NCBI GenBank assembly: GCA_029863005.1
Contig: JAOTWF010000004.1
Coordinates: 1-64,000, forward strand
Reading direction: 5' to 3'
Length of the DNA stretch: 64,000 nucleotides
From: Gammaproteobacteria bacterium
Lineage (GTDB): Bacteria; Pseudomonadota; Gammaproteobacteria; Acidiferrobacterales; Sulfurifustaceae
Below are positions 53,901-63,913 of this stretch, one piece after another. How positions within the stretch are numbered: position 1 is the first letter of the stretch; each line of letters starts with the position of its first letter. The translations under genes and the position numbers were made by a program. The notes beneath the pieces are model-generated. The model was not told where the DNA came from. It worked only from the letters and a program-made list of their open reading frames with translations, and did not search any database.

Positions 53901-54849
53901 ACTTAACCGAAGCTTTCTTGCGCTGTTGACCGCATTTTGGCTGTTACCGCCGGTCGGGACCGTGTCCGCCGCGGAAATCGCCTCCCAGCCGGCCTCGGCG
54001 GTCCAGCAGTTGCTCCTCGATGTCGCGTCCGCAGGCCCGCGCCTGGTGGCGGTGGGCGAACGCGGCCGCATTCTGCTCTCAACCGATGCCGGCCTGCGCT
54101 GGTCGCCTGCCTCGGCCCCGGGGAAGGCCACGCTTACCGCCGTTCATTTTCACGATGACCAGCATGGCTGGGCGGTCGGCCACGACGCCGTAATCCTGCG
54201 CACCGATGACGGCGGTCTGACTTGGGCGCTGGTGCATCAGGCACCGGAGGAGCGCAAACCGCTGCTCGATGTCTGGTTCGAAAATCTTCGGCACGGTTTC
54301 GCGGTCGGCGCCTACGGCCTGGCGCTGGAAACGCGGGACGGTGGACGTCGCTGGCAGCGCCGGACGCTGTTGCCGGATGACATGCATCTCAACGCCATCG
54401 CCGGTGGTCCCAGAGGTCGGATCTATGTCGCGGGCGAGGCCGGAACGCTGTTGCGCTCGGACGACACCGGAAGCACCTGGCGCAAACTGCCCTCGCCCTA
54501 CCCAGGTTCGTTTTTCGGCGTACTGCGGCTGCCGGATGGCAACCCGTTGATCTTCGGGTTGCGTGGTAAGGCCTTCCGTTCGCCGGATGGCGGCAAACGC
54601 TGGCTCCCGATCGCCACCCACGGTGAAACAACTTTGCAGGGCGGTTCAGTGCTGGCCGATGGCAATATTGTCCTGGTCGGTAATGACGCCAAGGTGCTCA
54701 TCAGCCATGACGGCGGTCGGCGATTTACCGCCCCGCAGCATGGCCTGCGGCAGGCGTTTGCCGCCGTGGCCGAAAGCGGCGGTGCCCTCGTGCTGGTGGG
54801 TGAGCGCGGCGTCGAGGTGCTGCCACGGGTCGAGGAGGGCGCGCGCTAA
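53827..54849 (+). CDS. YCF48/HCF136-like beta-propeller protein (start uncertain)
   Basis: Repeats such as HFHDDQHGWAVGHDAVILRTDDGGLTWALVHQ and LLRSDDTGSTWRKLPSPYPGSFFG; signal-like segment RSFLALLTAFWLLPPVGTVSA. Confidence 0.85.
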   Translation: MRGIENFLHRLHDPFTLVLSLKERKLNRSFLALLTAFWLLPPVGTVSAAEIASQPASAVQQLLLDVASAGPRLVAVGERGRILLSTDAGLRWSPASAPGKATLTAVHFHDDQHGWAVGHDAVILRTDDGGLTWALVHQAPEERKPLLDVWFENLRHGFAVGAYGLALETRDGGRRWQRRTLLPDDMHLNAIAGGPRGRIYVAGEAGTLLRSDDTGSTWRKLPSPYPGSFFGVLRLPDGNPLIFGLRGKAFRSPDGGKRWLPIATHGETTLQGGSVLADGNIVLVGNDAKVLISHDGGRRFTAPQHGLRQAFAAVAESGGALVLVGERGVEVLPRVEEGAR

Positions 54850-54852
54850 CCC

Positions 54853-57195
54853 ATGCACCGTTCCATCACCCGGGTAATTGAAAGTTTCGGTCTTGGGATG
54901 TTCTCACGGCGACGCCTGTTGCTGGGAATCTTCGCCGCGCTGACCGGGCTTCTGGCCTATTCGGCCACGAACCTGAGCGTGGACGCCGGCTTCAGCAAAA
55001 TGATTCCGCTTAACCACCCCTATATGAAAGTGTTTTCCGAGCACCAGAAGACCTTCGGTGGCGCCAACCGCGTGCTCGTGGCACTGGTGCAGCCGCAGGG
55101 CAACATTTTCAATACCGAATTTTTTAACCGGCTCAAGCAGATGACGGATGATGTATTTTTCCTCCCCGGGGTGGATCGTGCAACCGTCACCTCGCTGTTC
55201 ACGCCCAACGTACGTTTCATCGAAATCGTCGAGGAGGGCTTTGCCGGCGGCAACGTCATTCCTCAGGGTTTCCAGGGCACGGAGACCGATCTCGAACAGG
55301 TGCGCCGCAACGTGCTCAAGTCCGGGTACGTGGGCCGCCTGGTCGCGAATGACTTCAGCGGCGCGCTGGTCAGCGCCGAACTCCTCGAATACGACCCGGC
55401 CAGCGGCAAGCGCCTGAATTACCGCCGCGTGGCAGAGGAACTCGAAACCCTGCGTGGAAAGCATGAAACCCCCGGAATCGGCGTGCACATCATCGGGTTC
55501 GCCAAGGCGGTGGGCGACATCGCCGACGGCGCCGTGAGCGTGATCGGGTTTTTCGCCATCGCGTTCCTGATCAGCGGCTTCCTGCTGTTTTTATACTGCG
55601 GGTCGTGGCGCCTGACACTGCTGACGCTGGCGTGTGCGCTGGTGCCGGTGGTGTGGCTGCTCGGGATGCTGCCGCTGCTCGGTTACGGCATCGACCCGAT
55701 GTCGATCCTGGTGCCGTTCCTGATCTTCTCGATCGGCGTGAGTCACGCAGTGCAGATGGCCAACGCCTGGCGCCACGAGGTCGCCGTCAACGGTGCCACT
55801 CCGCTGAACGCGGCGCGCAGCGCCTTCACGCGTTTGCTGGTGCCGGGCGTGGTCGCGCTCGTGACAGATGTCCTCGGCTTCCTGGTGATCTTGCACATCG
55901 AGATCGACATCGTGCGCGAACTCGGCATTACCTCGAGCGTGGGCCTCGCCGCGATGTTGCTCACCAACATGCTGCTGCTGCCGGCGTTGCTCTCGTACAT
56001 ACGCCTGTCGGAGGCCGCGATCGGGCGCAGCCGGCGCCAGGAGCGGCGCGGCGAACGAGTATGGGGCGTTCTGAGGCAGGCGGCCCGCCCGCGATCGGCC
56101 GCCCTGATTCTGCTGATCGCGGCAGTGATTTTCGCCATCGGCCTGCACCAGTCGTTACAGCTTCGCACCGGTGATCTCGGTGAAGGCGTACCGGAACTGC
56201 GTGCTGACTCGCGCTACAACCAGGATGTCGAGATCATCACGCGGCGCTTTTCTTTCGGTGTTGATGTGTTGTCGGTGATAGCCCAGGCCAGCGCTGCCGG
56301 CGCCTGCACCCAGTACGAGGTCATGGATCTGATCGATCGCTTCGAGTGGCACATGCGCCAGGTGGAGGGCGTGCAATCGGTACTGGCCCTGCCCGGAATG
56401 GCGAAGGTGATCGCGTCCGGGTGGAACGAGGGCAGCCTCAAGTGGCGCGCCCTGTCGCGCGACCCGACCGTGCTGGCCCAGTCGGTCACGCCGGTCGACA
56501 CCAGCACCGGCCTGCTCAACACCGACTGCAGCGTCATGCAGATCATGCTGTTCATGAGCAACCACGAGGGTGAGACCATCGCGCACGTGATCGAGGCGAT
56601 CAAGCAATTCAAGCGCGAACACGACAGCGACAAGCTGAGCTTCCGCCTGGCCTCCGGCAACGTCGGCGTGATGGCGGCCACCAACGAGGCGGTTGATGCC
56701 GCGCAGATCGGCATGGTCGCCTCGATCTTCGGCGCGATCATCCTGCTGTGTCTGTTGACCTTCCACTCCTGGCGCGGGACGCTGTGCATTGTGCTCCCGC
56801 TCGGGATGGCGACGACCCTGTGTCAGGCGTTGATGGCCTGGCTCGATATCGGGCTCAAGGTCTCGACACTGCCGGTGATCGCGCTCGGCGTGGGGATCGG
56901 CGTGGATTACGGGATCTACATCTACGAGCGCCTGCAGGACAAGCTGACGCGCGGCGGCTCGCTGGTCGAGGCTTACCATGAGGCGCTGCGTCAACGCGGC
57001 ACGGCAGTGTTGTTCACCGCCGCGACCATGACCGTGGGCGTCGGCAGCTGGGCCTTTTCGACGCTCAAGTTCCAGGCCGACATGGGCCTGTTGCTGGCGT
57101 TCATGTTTCTGGCGAACATGCTGGGGGCGTTGCTGCTGTTGCCGGCGCTGGCGGCCTATTTGCTACGCACATCCCGGCGTCGGCAGCTAGAATGA
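54853..57195 (+). CDS. RND/MMPL-family transporter
   Basis: 780 aa; two sets of TM segments; FSKMIPLNHPYMKVFSEHQKTFGGANRVLVAL; GVGIGVDYGIYIYERL. Confidence 0.93.
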   Translation: MHRSITRVIESFGLGMFSRRRLLLGIFAALTGLLAYSATNLSVDAGFSKMIPLNHPYMKVFSEHQKTFGGANRVLVALVQPQGNIFNTEFFNRLKQMTDDVFFLPGVDRATVTSLFTPNVRFIEIVEEGFAGGNVIPQGFQGTETDLEQVRRNVLKSGYVGRLVANDFSGALVSAELLEYDPASGKRLNYRRVAEELETLRGKHETPGIGVHIIGFAKAVGDIADGAVSVIGFFAIAFLISGFLLFLYCGSWRLTLLTLACALVPVVWLLGMLPLLGYGIDPMSILVPFLIFSIGVSHAVQMANAWRHEVAVNGATPLNAARSAFTRLLVPGVVALVTDVLGFLVILHIEIDIVRELGITSSVGLAAMLLTNMLLLPALLSYIRLSEAAIGRSRRQERRGERVWGVLRQAARPRSAALILLIAAVIFAIGLHQSLQLRTGDLGEGVPELRADSRYNQDVEIITRRFSFGVDVLSVIAQASAAGACTQYEVMDLIDRFEWHMRQVEGVQSVLALPGMAKVIASGWNEGSLKWRALSRDPTVLAQSVTPVDTSTGLLNTDCSVMQIMLFMSNHEGETIAHVIEAIKQFKREHDSDKLSFRLASGNVGVMAATNEAVDAAQIGMVASIFGAIILLCLLTFHSWRGTLCIVLPLGMATTLCQALMAWLDIGLKVSTLPVIALGVGIGVDYGIYIYERLQDKLTRGGSLVEAYHEALRQRGTAVLFTAATMTVGVGSWAFSTLKFQADMGLLLAFMFLANMLGALLLLPALAAYLLRTSRRRQLE

Positions 57196-57269
57196 CAACA
57201 GGGATGGATGCCGGTATCGCTCTGGTGGCAGCGGCGGGTCTTTCTCCTCGTCCGCGCACAGGATAATTT

Positions 57270-58967
57270 ATGGATCTGCCTAACGATTCAAACCTGTTTG
57301 ATCTTTTTCTCCGGCGCATCAATGAGACGCCAGAGGCGCCGGCGTATCGTCAATTCACGGGTTCATCCTGGCGCGACTGGAGTTGGAGTGAAATCGGGAG
57401 GGAAGTCGGACGCTGGCGGGCCGCGCTGGCACGCGAACACCTCATGCCCGGCGACCGCGTGGCGTTATGTCTGCGCAACCGCGTGGAGTGGGTATGTTTC
57501 GACCAGGCCGCCATGAGTTTGCAGCTCGTGACCGTGCCGCTGTATTTCGATGACCGGCCGGACAACATGGCCTGGAGCCTGAACGATGCTGGTGTGCGCC
57601 TGCTGCTGCTCGAGGATGAGAAGATGTGGAAGCCCATACGCGACCTGACTAACTCGGTCGAGCGCGTGGTATGTCTGAATCCTGTTGGCGGGGCCGATGA
57701 AAAAGTGGTCAGCCTGAGCGGCTGGCTGCCAGCGGTCGCAGACGTGCCACCGAGGTCGCCGGCTGCGGCCGATGACCTGATGACCATTGTCTACACCTCC
57801 GGCACCACGGGACGTTCCAAGGGGGTGATGCTGTCGCACCGCAATATTTTGAGCAACGTCATCGCCTCCATGCACGCGTTGCCCGCCTACCTGTCCGACC
57901 GATTTCTTTCTTTTCTACCGTTGTCGCACACGTTAGAGCGTACTTGCGGTTACTACGCCGCGATCTGGGCCGGGGCGCAGACGGTGTATGCGCGTTCGAT
58001 CGGTCAGTTGGCGGACGACCTGTACGAGCAGCAACCCACGGCGCTTATCAGCGTGCCGCGCATCTTCGAGCGCATTTATAGCCGGATGCAGGAGGCCATG
58101 GCGCCCGGCTCGCTCAAGCGCAAGTTGTTCGATGCGGCCACCGAGGTTGGCTGGCGGCGGTTTCGCGGCGAGTCCACTTTCACCGACAAACTGGTGTGGC
58201 CGGTGCTGAAGACCCTGGTGGCGAAGAAACTCCACCGTCGCCTGGGCGGACGCATGCGCATGATCATCGTCGGGGGCGCGGCCTTTTCTCCACACCTCGC
58301 ACGCGTGTTCATCGGTCTCGGATTGCCGATCATTCAGGGATACGGGCTTACTGAAACTTCGCCGGTGCTGGCAGCCAATCGAATGAACGACAACGATCCC
58401 ACTTCCGTGGGGCGCGCGATCGAGGGTGTCGAGCTGCGCTGTGATGAAAAGGGCGAATTGCTGGCGCGTGGGCCGAACATCATGTCCGGTTACTGGAACA
58501 ATCCCGAGGCCACGGCCGCCATGATCGACGGTGACGGTTGGCTGCACACCGGCGATGTGGCGGCGATCCGTGGCGGCAATGTCTACATCACCGGACGCGT
58601 CAAGGAGATCATTGTCCTGTCCAATGGCGAGAAGGTCCCCCCCACGGACGCGGAAGCGGCGATCCTGCGCGACGCGGCCTTCGAGCAGGTCATGGTGATC
58701 GGCGAAGGACGGCCCAAGCTGGGATTGCTCGCCGTGAGCAAGTTCACAGACCTGAAGGATTTGTGCCGACGCGCGAATGACAAGTTGCATGACTTTCCCG
58801 GCTATACGCGCATTCATCATATCGCGCGGGTGGACGATTCCTGGACCGTGGAGAACGGACTGCTGACACCCACACTCAAACTCAAGCGTAACGAAATCGA
58901 GAAGCGCTTCGCGCGCGAAATCGAGGCGATGTATACGGTGAATAACACCTGTTCAACCAGCAGCTAG
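57270..58967 (+). CDS. Long-chain acyl-CoA synthetase (AMP-binding)
   Basis: LMTIVYTSGTTGRSKGVMLSHRN...IIQGYGLTETSPVLAANR...WLHTGDVAAI. Confidence 0.95.
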   Translation: MDLPNDSNLFDLFLRRINETPEAPAYRQFTGSSWRDWSWSEIGREVGRWRAALAREHLMPGDRVALCLRNRVEWVCFDQAAMSLQLVTVPLYFDDRPDNMAWSLNDAGVRLLLLEDEKMWKPIRDLTNSVERVVCLNPVGGADEKVVSLSGWLPAVADVPPRSPAAADDLMTIVYTSGTTGRSKGVMLSHRNILSNVIASMHALPAYLSDRFLSFLPLSHTLERTCGYYAAIWAGAQTVYARSIGQLADDLYEQQPTALISVPRIFERIYSRMQEAMAPGSLKRKLFDAATEVGWRRFRGESTFTDKLVWPVLKTLVAKKLHRRLGGRMRMIIVGGAAFSPHLARVFIGLGLPIIQGYGLTETSPVLAANRMNDNDPTSVGRAIEGVELRCDEKGELLARGPNIMSGYWNNPEATAAMIDGDGWLHTGDVAAIRGGNVYITGRVKEIIVLSNGEKVPPTDAEAAILRDAAFEQVMVIGEGRPKLGLLAVSKFTDLKDLCRRANDKLHDFPGYTRIHHIARVDDSWTVENGLLTPTLKLKRNEIEKRFAREIEAMYTVNNTCSTSS

Positions 58968-59000
58968 AACATATTCCCGGACGGCAATGGCAAGGCCATC

Positions 59001-59993
59001 CTATTCGTGCAAGCCGGTTCGTGCTTTCCCCCAGAACACGCGATAGGAAAAGGCGCTGTAGGCAATGATCAGGGGCACCACCACCAACACGCCTACCAGA
59101 ATTACCTTGAGCGCCGAGGGGTGTGACGCCGCCTGCCAGAGGGTGAGCCGATCAATGACCACGTAGGGGAACAAGCTGTAGGCAATTCCGATAAAGGCGA
59201 GCGTGAAAATCATCACGCTGCCGGCGAAGGGCAGCCATTCCGCACGCGCGGTGCCCCGCGCGAGCCGGCGCAACGAGAGCCAGACGGTGATACCGATCGT
59301 CAGGCACGAACCCGGCAGCAACATGAGCGCCAGCGTGCGAGGAAAATCGAACCACTTCAGACGCACCGTCTCGCTGACCAGCGGCGTGGCCAAACTCACC
59401 ATCGCGACCCCGAGCGCGACCCAGAGCAAGCCCCACTCGGCCCACGCGATGGCTTTCTTCTGCAACGTGCCTTCGGTCTTCAATACCAGCCAGGTTGCGC
59501 CCAACAGCACGTAACCGCCGCACACCCCGGCGCCGACGATCACGGCAAACAGGAAATAACCGAAACCGGATTCGAATCCAGTGATGTATCGCGCGAGCAT
59601 CAGTCCTTGCGCGAACGAGGCGAGGAACGAGCCGAACCAGAACAGCCAGTTCCACAGTTCGCGGTGCCAGCCTTCGGCCTTGACGCGGAACTCAAACGCG
59701 ACGCCGCGGAACATGAGCCCGATCAGCATCGCGACCGCGGGCAAATAGAGCGCACCGAGGATGATTCCGTGCGCGTGCGGGAAAGCAACCAGCAGAATCC
59801 CCACGCCGAGGACAAGCCAGGTTTCATTTGCGTCCCAGAAAGGTCCGATCGAGGCGACCATCACTTCCTGCTCCTCATCGTCTGCAGCGGGCATAAGCAT
59901 TCCTACGCCGAGGTCGTAACCGTCGAGTACGACGTAGGCCAGCGTCGCCAATCCCATCAGCAAGGCGAATATCAGCGGAAGATCGATGTTCAA
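59001..59993 (-). CDS. cioB: Cytochrome bd-type (CIO-like) quinol oxidase subunit II
   Basis: NIDLPLIFALLMGLATLAYVVLDGYDLGVGMLMP...GPFWDANETWLVLGVGILLVAFPHAH; TTG start overlapping the cydA/cioA stop (TTGA). Confidence 0.92.
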   Translation of the reverse strand: MNIDLPLIFALLMGLATLAYVVLDGYDLGVGMLMPAADDEEQEVMVASIGPFWDANETWLVLGVGILLVAFPHAHGIILGALYLPAVAMLIGLMFRGVAFEFRVKAEGWHRELWNWLFWFGSFLASFAQGLMLARYITGFESGFGYFLFAVIVGAGVCGGYVLLGATWLVLKTEGTLQKKAIAWAEWGLLWVALGVAMVSLATPLVSETVRLKWFDFPRTLALMLLPGSCLTIGITVWLSLRRLARGTARAEWLPFAGSVMIFTLAFIGIAYSLFPYVVIDRLTLWQAASHPSALKVILVGVLVVVPLIIAYSAFSYRVFWGKARTGLHE

Positions 59994-61348
59994 GGCAGAA
60001 CTCCTGGCGTGGTCTGTTTGTCGGTTCCCGCGCCGGCCAGATGTGTCAGCACAACGATGTAGGCGATGAGCATGATGCCGTAAGTAATCAGGTAACCCGT
60101 GAGGCTCGCGCCGAGTTGCGCCTCGGAAACCGAACCCGCCGCATCGGTGGTGCGCAGCACACCAGTGACAAGCCAGGGCTGGCGCCCGATCTCGGTGACG
60201 AGCCAGCCCGCCAGTGTGGCGATCCAGCCTGAAAAGGTGGCGCTCGCGAAAATCCATAAAACCCAGCGCGGTGTTGACTCTTTTCGCAGCCGCCACGCAC
60301 CGAACCACGCCAGCAGCCACATCAATATGCCCATGCCGACCATGATACGGAAGGCGAAGAACACTGGAGCCACGGGGGGTGTGTCCGGTGCAAAAAAATC
60401 TATTCCTTTCAACTCGGCGTCCATTTCGTGTTTGAGTATCAGGCTCGCGCCTTTAGGGATTTGCACGGCGTAATCGTTCGATCTGCTCTGAGGATTCGGA
60501 ATGGCAAATAGCACGAGCGCCGCGCCGCGCTCCGTTTTCCAAAGCGCTTCCATCGCGGCGATCTTGGCCGGTTGATGGTTGAGCGTATTTAATCCGTGCA
60601 GATCTCCGGCCAGAATCTGCAACGGTGCCAGCACCGCCGCGACCAGAATGCCTGTGCGCAAGGTCCGCCGCGCTGCCGTATCTTCGGATACCTTGAGCAG
60701 CCGCCAAGCCGACAGGCCGGCGACCAGGAACGCGGCGGTGAGACCGGAGGCCAATAGCATGTGCGTGAAGCGATAGGGAAACGACGGATTAAAAATAACC
60801 GCCCACCAATCGCCGGCGATCAGCTGGCCGTCGGCCATGATGTGTCCCGCCGGGGTTTGCATCCACGAATTCAGCGCCAGAATCCAGAACGCCGATATCG
60901 TCGTTCCGACCGCAACCAGCACCGTGGCGGTTAGGTGGATCCAGCCGGGCACGCGGTTCATGCCGAACAGCATCACGCCGAGAAAGCTGGCCTCCAGGAA
61001 GAAAGCGGTCAATACTTCATAGGCGAGCAGCGGCCCGGCGATATTCCCAACAGAGTTCATGTAACCGGGCCAGTTGGTGCCGAATTGGAACGACATGACG
61101 ATGCCCGATACCACGCCCATCGCGAACGAGAGTGCGAAGACTTTGGTCCACAGTTTGTACGTTGCAAGCCACTCCGCCTCGCCGGAGCGCGCGTATTGCA
61201 CGCGAAACCAGACCAGCATCCACCCGAGGGCGATCGTGATGGTCGGGAATAGAATATGAAAACCGATATTCAGCCCGAATTGAATACGGGCAATGTCAAT
61301 GGCGTCGAGTGCTTCCATGGCCTTCCCGGTTTTCCTGAGAATGGACAT
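59990..61348 (-). CDS. cioA: Cytochrome bd-type (CIO-like, short Q-loop) quinol oxidase subunit I
   Basis: IDIARIQFGLNIGFHILFPTITIALGWML...GTNWPGYMNSVGNIAGPLLAYEVLTAFFLEASFLGVMLFG. Confidence 0.93.
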   Translation of the reverse strand: MSILRKTGKAMEALDAIDIARIQFGLNIGFHILFPTITIALGWMLVWFRVQYARSGEAEWLATYKLWTKVFALSFAMGVVSGIVMSFQFGTNWPGYMNSVGNIAGPLLAYEVLTAFFLEASFLGVMLFGMNRVPGWIHLTATVLVAVGTTISAFWILALNSWMQTPAGHIMADGQLIAGDWWAVIFNPSFPYRFTHMLLASGLTAAFLVAGLSAWRLLKVSEDTAARRTLRTGILVAAVLAPLQILAGDLHGLNTLNHQPAKIAAMEALWKTERGAALVLFAIPNPQSRSNDYAVQIPKGASLILKHEMDAELKGIDFFAPDTPPVAPVFFAFRIMVGMGILMWLLAWFGAWRLRKESTPRWVLWIFASATFSGWIATLAGWLVTEIGRQPWLVTGVLRTTDAAGSVSEAQLGASLTGYLITYGIMLIAYIVVLTHLAGAGTDKQTTPGVLP

Positions 61349-61538
61349 TTTAACCGGTTTAATTTGCTGCGAGCGATTCTGGACTCGCCAACGAGGTCAG
61401 ATCCGTGCGCGACAGCAATAACACGCCCTCATCGCCCGTGTCCAAGGTTAGCCAGATTCACGGTACCAAGGGAAATTATTGTTGAAATACCACTGGGTTG
61501 AACCCCGGCACCGCCCCCGGGTCATAACGTAGTCCACC

Positions 61539-63425
61539 ATGAAACCAGACGGCACGAAGAACAACGACACAAGCCATCCGGATATCGGGGAATACGCCGT
61601 CATTGGCGATTGCCGCTCGGTGGCGCTGATCTCGCGTGCCGGTTCCATCGACTGGTTGTGCTGGCCGCGGTTCGACAGCCCTTCGTTGTTCGGCGCGTTG
61701 CTGGACCCGAAGAAAGGTGGGCGCTTCGCGGTCCGGCCGACGGGAGCGTTCAGCGCCTCGCGCCGTTATCTCGGCGACACCAACGTCCTCGAGACCACGT
61801 TTCGCACCGCTTCCGGCGTGGCGCGCCTGATCGACCTCATGCCGGTGGCCTCCGAAGCGGAAAAGCGCCAAAGCCTGTGGGCGGATCACCAGATCCTGCG
61901 CATCGTCGAATGCCTCGAGGGCGAGATCGAGATCGAGGTGGTCTGCGACCCGCGTCCGGATTACGCGCGAATAACTCCGCGACTGCAATTTCGCGGGGAA
62001 CTTGGCTTTTATTACGAGCACGTCGGGCGCGCCTTCATCCTGCGCAGCGAATTGCCATTGATGCTGTCCGCCGATCACTCTGAGGCCTGTGCCCGGCATG
62101 TGCTGCGTCAGGGCGACCGCCGTCGCCTGTCGGCGGTGTACAGCGAGGGCCATCCGGCGTTCATCCCGCCCTTGGGGGAAGCAGCGGAATTCCGCTTGCA
62201 CACTTCGTTGCGCTGGTGGGAGGCCTGGGCCGCGCGCTGCACTTATGAGGGGCCGTACCGTGACGCCGTGATGCGCAGCGCGCTATGCCTCAAGCTCATG
62301 GCCTATGCGCCTTCCGGGGCCGTGGTGGCGGCGCCGACCACTTCGCTTCCTGAAAAAGTGGGTGGGGTGCGCAACTGGGATTACCGCTACTGCTGGCTGC
62401 GCGACGCCTCGCTCACTCTGCAGGCGCTTTACGACCTGGGTTACGGTGAGGAGGCCGAGGCATTTATGTCTTGGCTGTTGCACTCTACGGCGATGTCCTG
62501 GCCCGAGCTGCAGATTCTTTACAATGTGTATGGCGAGACGCGACTGCCGGAGCAGGAGCTCGATCACCTGGCAGGCTTCGCCGGTTCGCGGCCGGTGCGC
62601 ATCGGTAACGATGCGCGTTCGCAGCTCCAGCTCGATATCTACGGCGAGGTACTCGATGGCGTGTTTGAGTTTGTTTGCCGCGGCGGGCGTCTCGATCGCG
62701 CCACGGCACGCATGCTTGTGGGTTTCGGGGAAACCGTGTGCCGGCGCTGGCAGGAACCAGACGAAGGCATCTGGGAAATCCGCGGCGGGCGTCTCCACCA
62801 TACCTATTCCAAGGCCATGTGTTGGGTGGCATTGGACCGCCTGCTGAAGCTTCACGAACATGGTCATCTCCGGATCCCGCGGGAGCGATTTGCGCAAACA
62901 CGCGATGCCATCCGTGCGGCCATCGAGCTGCAGGGGTACAGCGAAACAATCCGCAGCTACGTGAGCGTGTTCGACGGCGAAGACGTTGATGCCAGCCTGT
63001 TGCTGCTGGCACGCTACGGCTATGTCGACGCGGCGTCAGAACGCATGAAACACACGTGTACACGCATCAAGGAAAGACTCGGGCATGATGGCTTGTTGTA
63101 CCGCTATCTTGCCGAGAACGACGGGCTCCCGCCCGGCGAAGGCGCTTTCGGCATTTGCAGCTTTTGGGCGGCGGAATGCGATGCCATGGCCGGTGACGTG
63201 GACCGGGCCACGGCGACATTCGAGCAAGTGCTGGCGTACGCCAACGATGTCGGATTGTTCGCGGAAGAGATTGATCCGGTGGACGGCACGCTGCTTGGGA
63301 ATTTCCCGCAGGCTTTCACTCACGTCGGCCTGATTGACGCAGCACTAACGATTTCCCGCGCCCGCTGCGGCGAATGCCGACAGCCGGGAATGGGCCTGGA
63401 AGAAAAGCGGAGTGCCGTCCGGTGA
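61539..63425 (+). CDS. Glycoside hydrolase family 15 (glucoamylase/trehalase-like)
   Basis: IGEYAVIGDCRSVALISRAGSIDWLCWPRFDSPSLFGALLD...VGGVRNWDYRYCWLRDASLTLQALYDLGY. Confidence 0.94.
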   Translation: MKPDGTKNNDTSHPDIGEYAVIGDCRSVALISRAGSIDWLCWPRFDSPSLFGALLDPKKGGRFAVRPTGAFSASRRYLGDTNVLETTFRTASGVARLIDLMPVASEAEKRQSLWADHQILRIVECLEGEIEIEVVCDPRPDYARITPRLQFRGELGFYYEHVGRAFILRSELPLMLSADHSEACARHVLRQGDRRRLSAVYSEGHPAFIPPLGEAAEFRLHTSLRWWEAWAARCTYEGPYRDAVMRSALCLKLMAYAPSGAVVAAPTTSLPEKVGGVRNWDYRYCWLRDASLTLQALYDLGYGEEAEAFMSWLLHSTAMSWPELQILYNVYGETRLPEQELDHLAGFAGSRPVRIGNDARSQLQLDIYGEVLDGVFEFVCRGGRLDRATARMLVGFGETVCRRWQEPDEGIWEIRGGRLHHTYSKAMCWVALDRLLKLHEHGHLRIPRERFAQTRDAIRAAIELQGYSETIRSYVSVFDGEDVDASLLLLARYGYVDAASERMKHTCTRIKERLGHDGLLYRYLAENDGLPPGEGAFGICSFWAAECDAMAGDVDRATATFEQVLAYANDVGLFAEEIDPVDGTLLGNFPQAFTHVGLIDAALTISRARCGECRQPGMGLEEKRSAVR

Positions 63426-63904
63426 ATTTTCCAAGCATCTTTCTCTGGGGCTTCGTCGCCACGGTATTCCTTACCACGCTGATGGCGGCAGGCCAGGGGC
63501 TGGGTTGGTCGCGCATGAGCCTGCCGTTCATGCTCGGGACCCTGTTCACCGCCGACCGCCACCTTGCCATGGTCATAGGATTTATTTTTCATTTCGTGAA
63601 CGGCTGGCTGTTCGCGTTGTTCTATGCGCTGGTGTTCGAGGACTTGCACCTCACCGGCTGGTGGCTCGGGGCCGGCATCGGTGTCATGCAGGGGCTGACG
63701 GTCTTGATCGCGCTGATGCCGATTTTGCCCGCCGTGCACCCGCGAATGGCCAGCGAATCGCGCGGCCCGGAACCCACGCACGCACTCGAACCGCCGGGCT
63801 TTATGGCGCTGAACTATGGTCGACAAACGCCACTGCTGACCCTGGCGGCACACGCGGTCTATGGCGCCATATTGGGTGGATTCTATCGGCTGGCCGGAGG
63901 TTGA
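63422..63904 (+). CDS. Membrane protein of unknown function, overlapping the GH15 stop
   Basis: GTG at 63422 (GTGA overlap); about four TM helices. Confidence 0.75.
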   Translation: MNFPSIFLWGFVATVFLTTLMAAGQGLGWSRMSLPFMLGTLFTADRHLAMVIGFIFHFVNGWLFALFYALVFEDLHLTGWWLGAGIGVMQGLTVLIALMPILPAVHPRMASESRGPEPTHALEPPGFMALNYGRQTPLLTLAAHAVYGAILGGFYRLAGG

Positions 63905-63913
63905 ATCGTTCAA

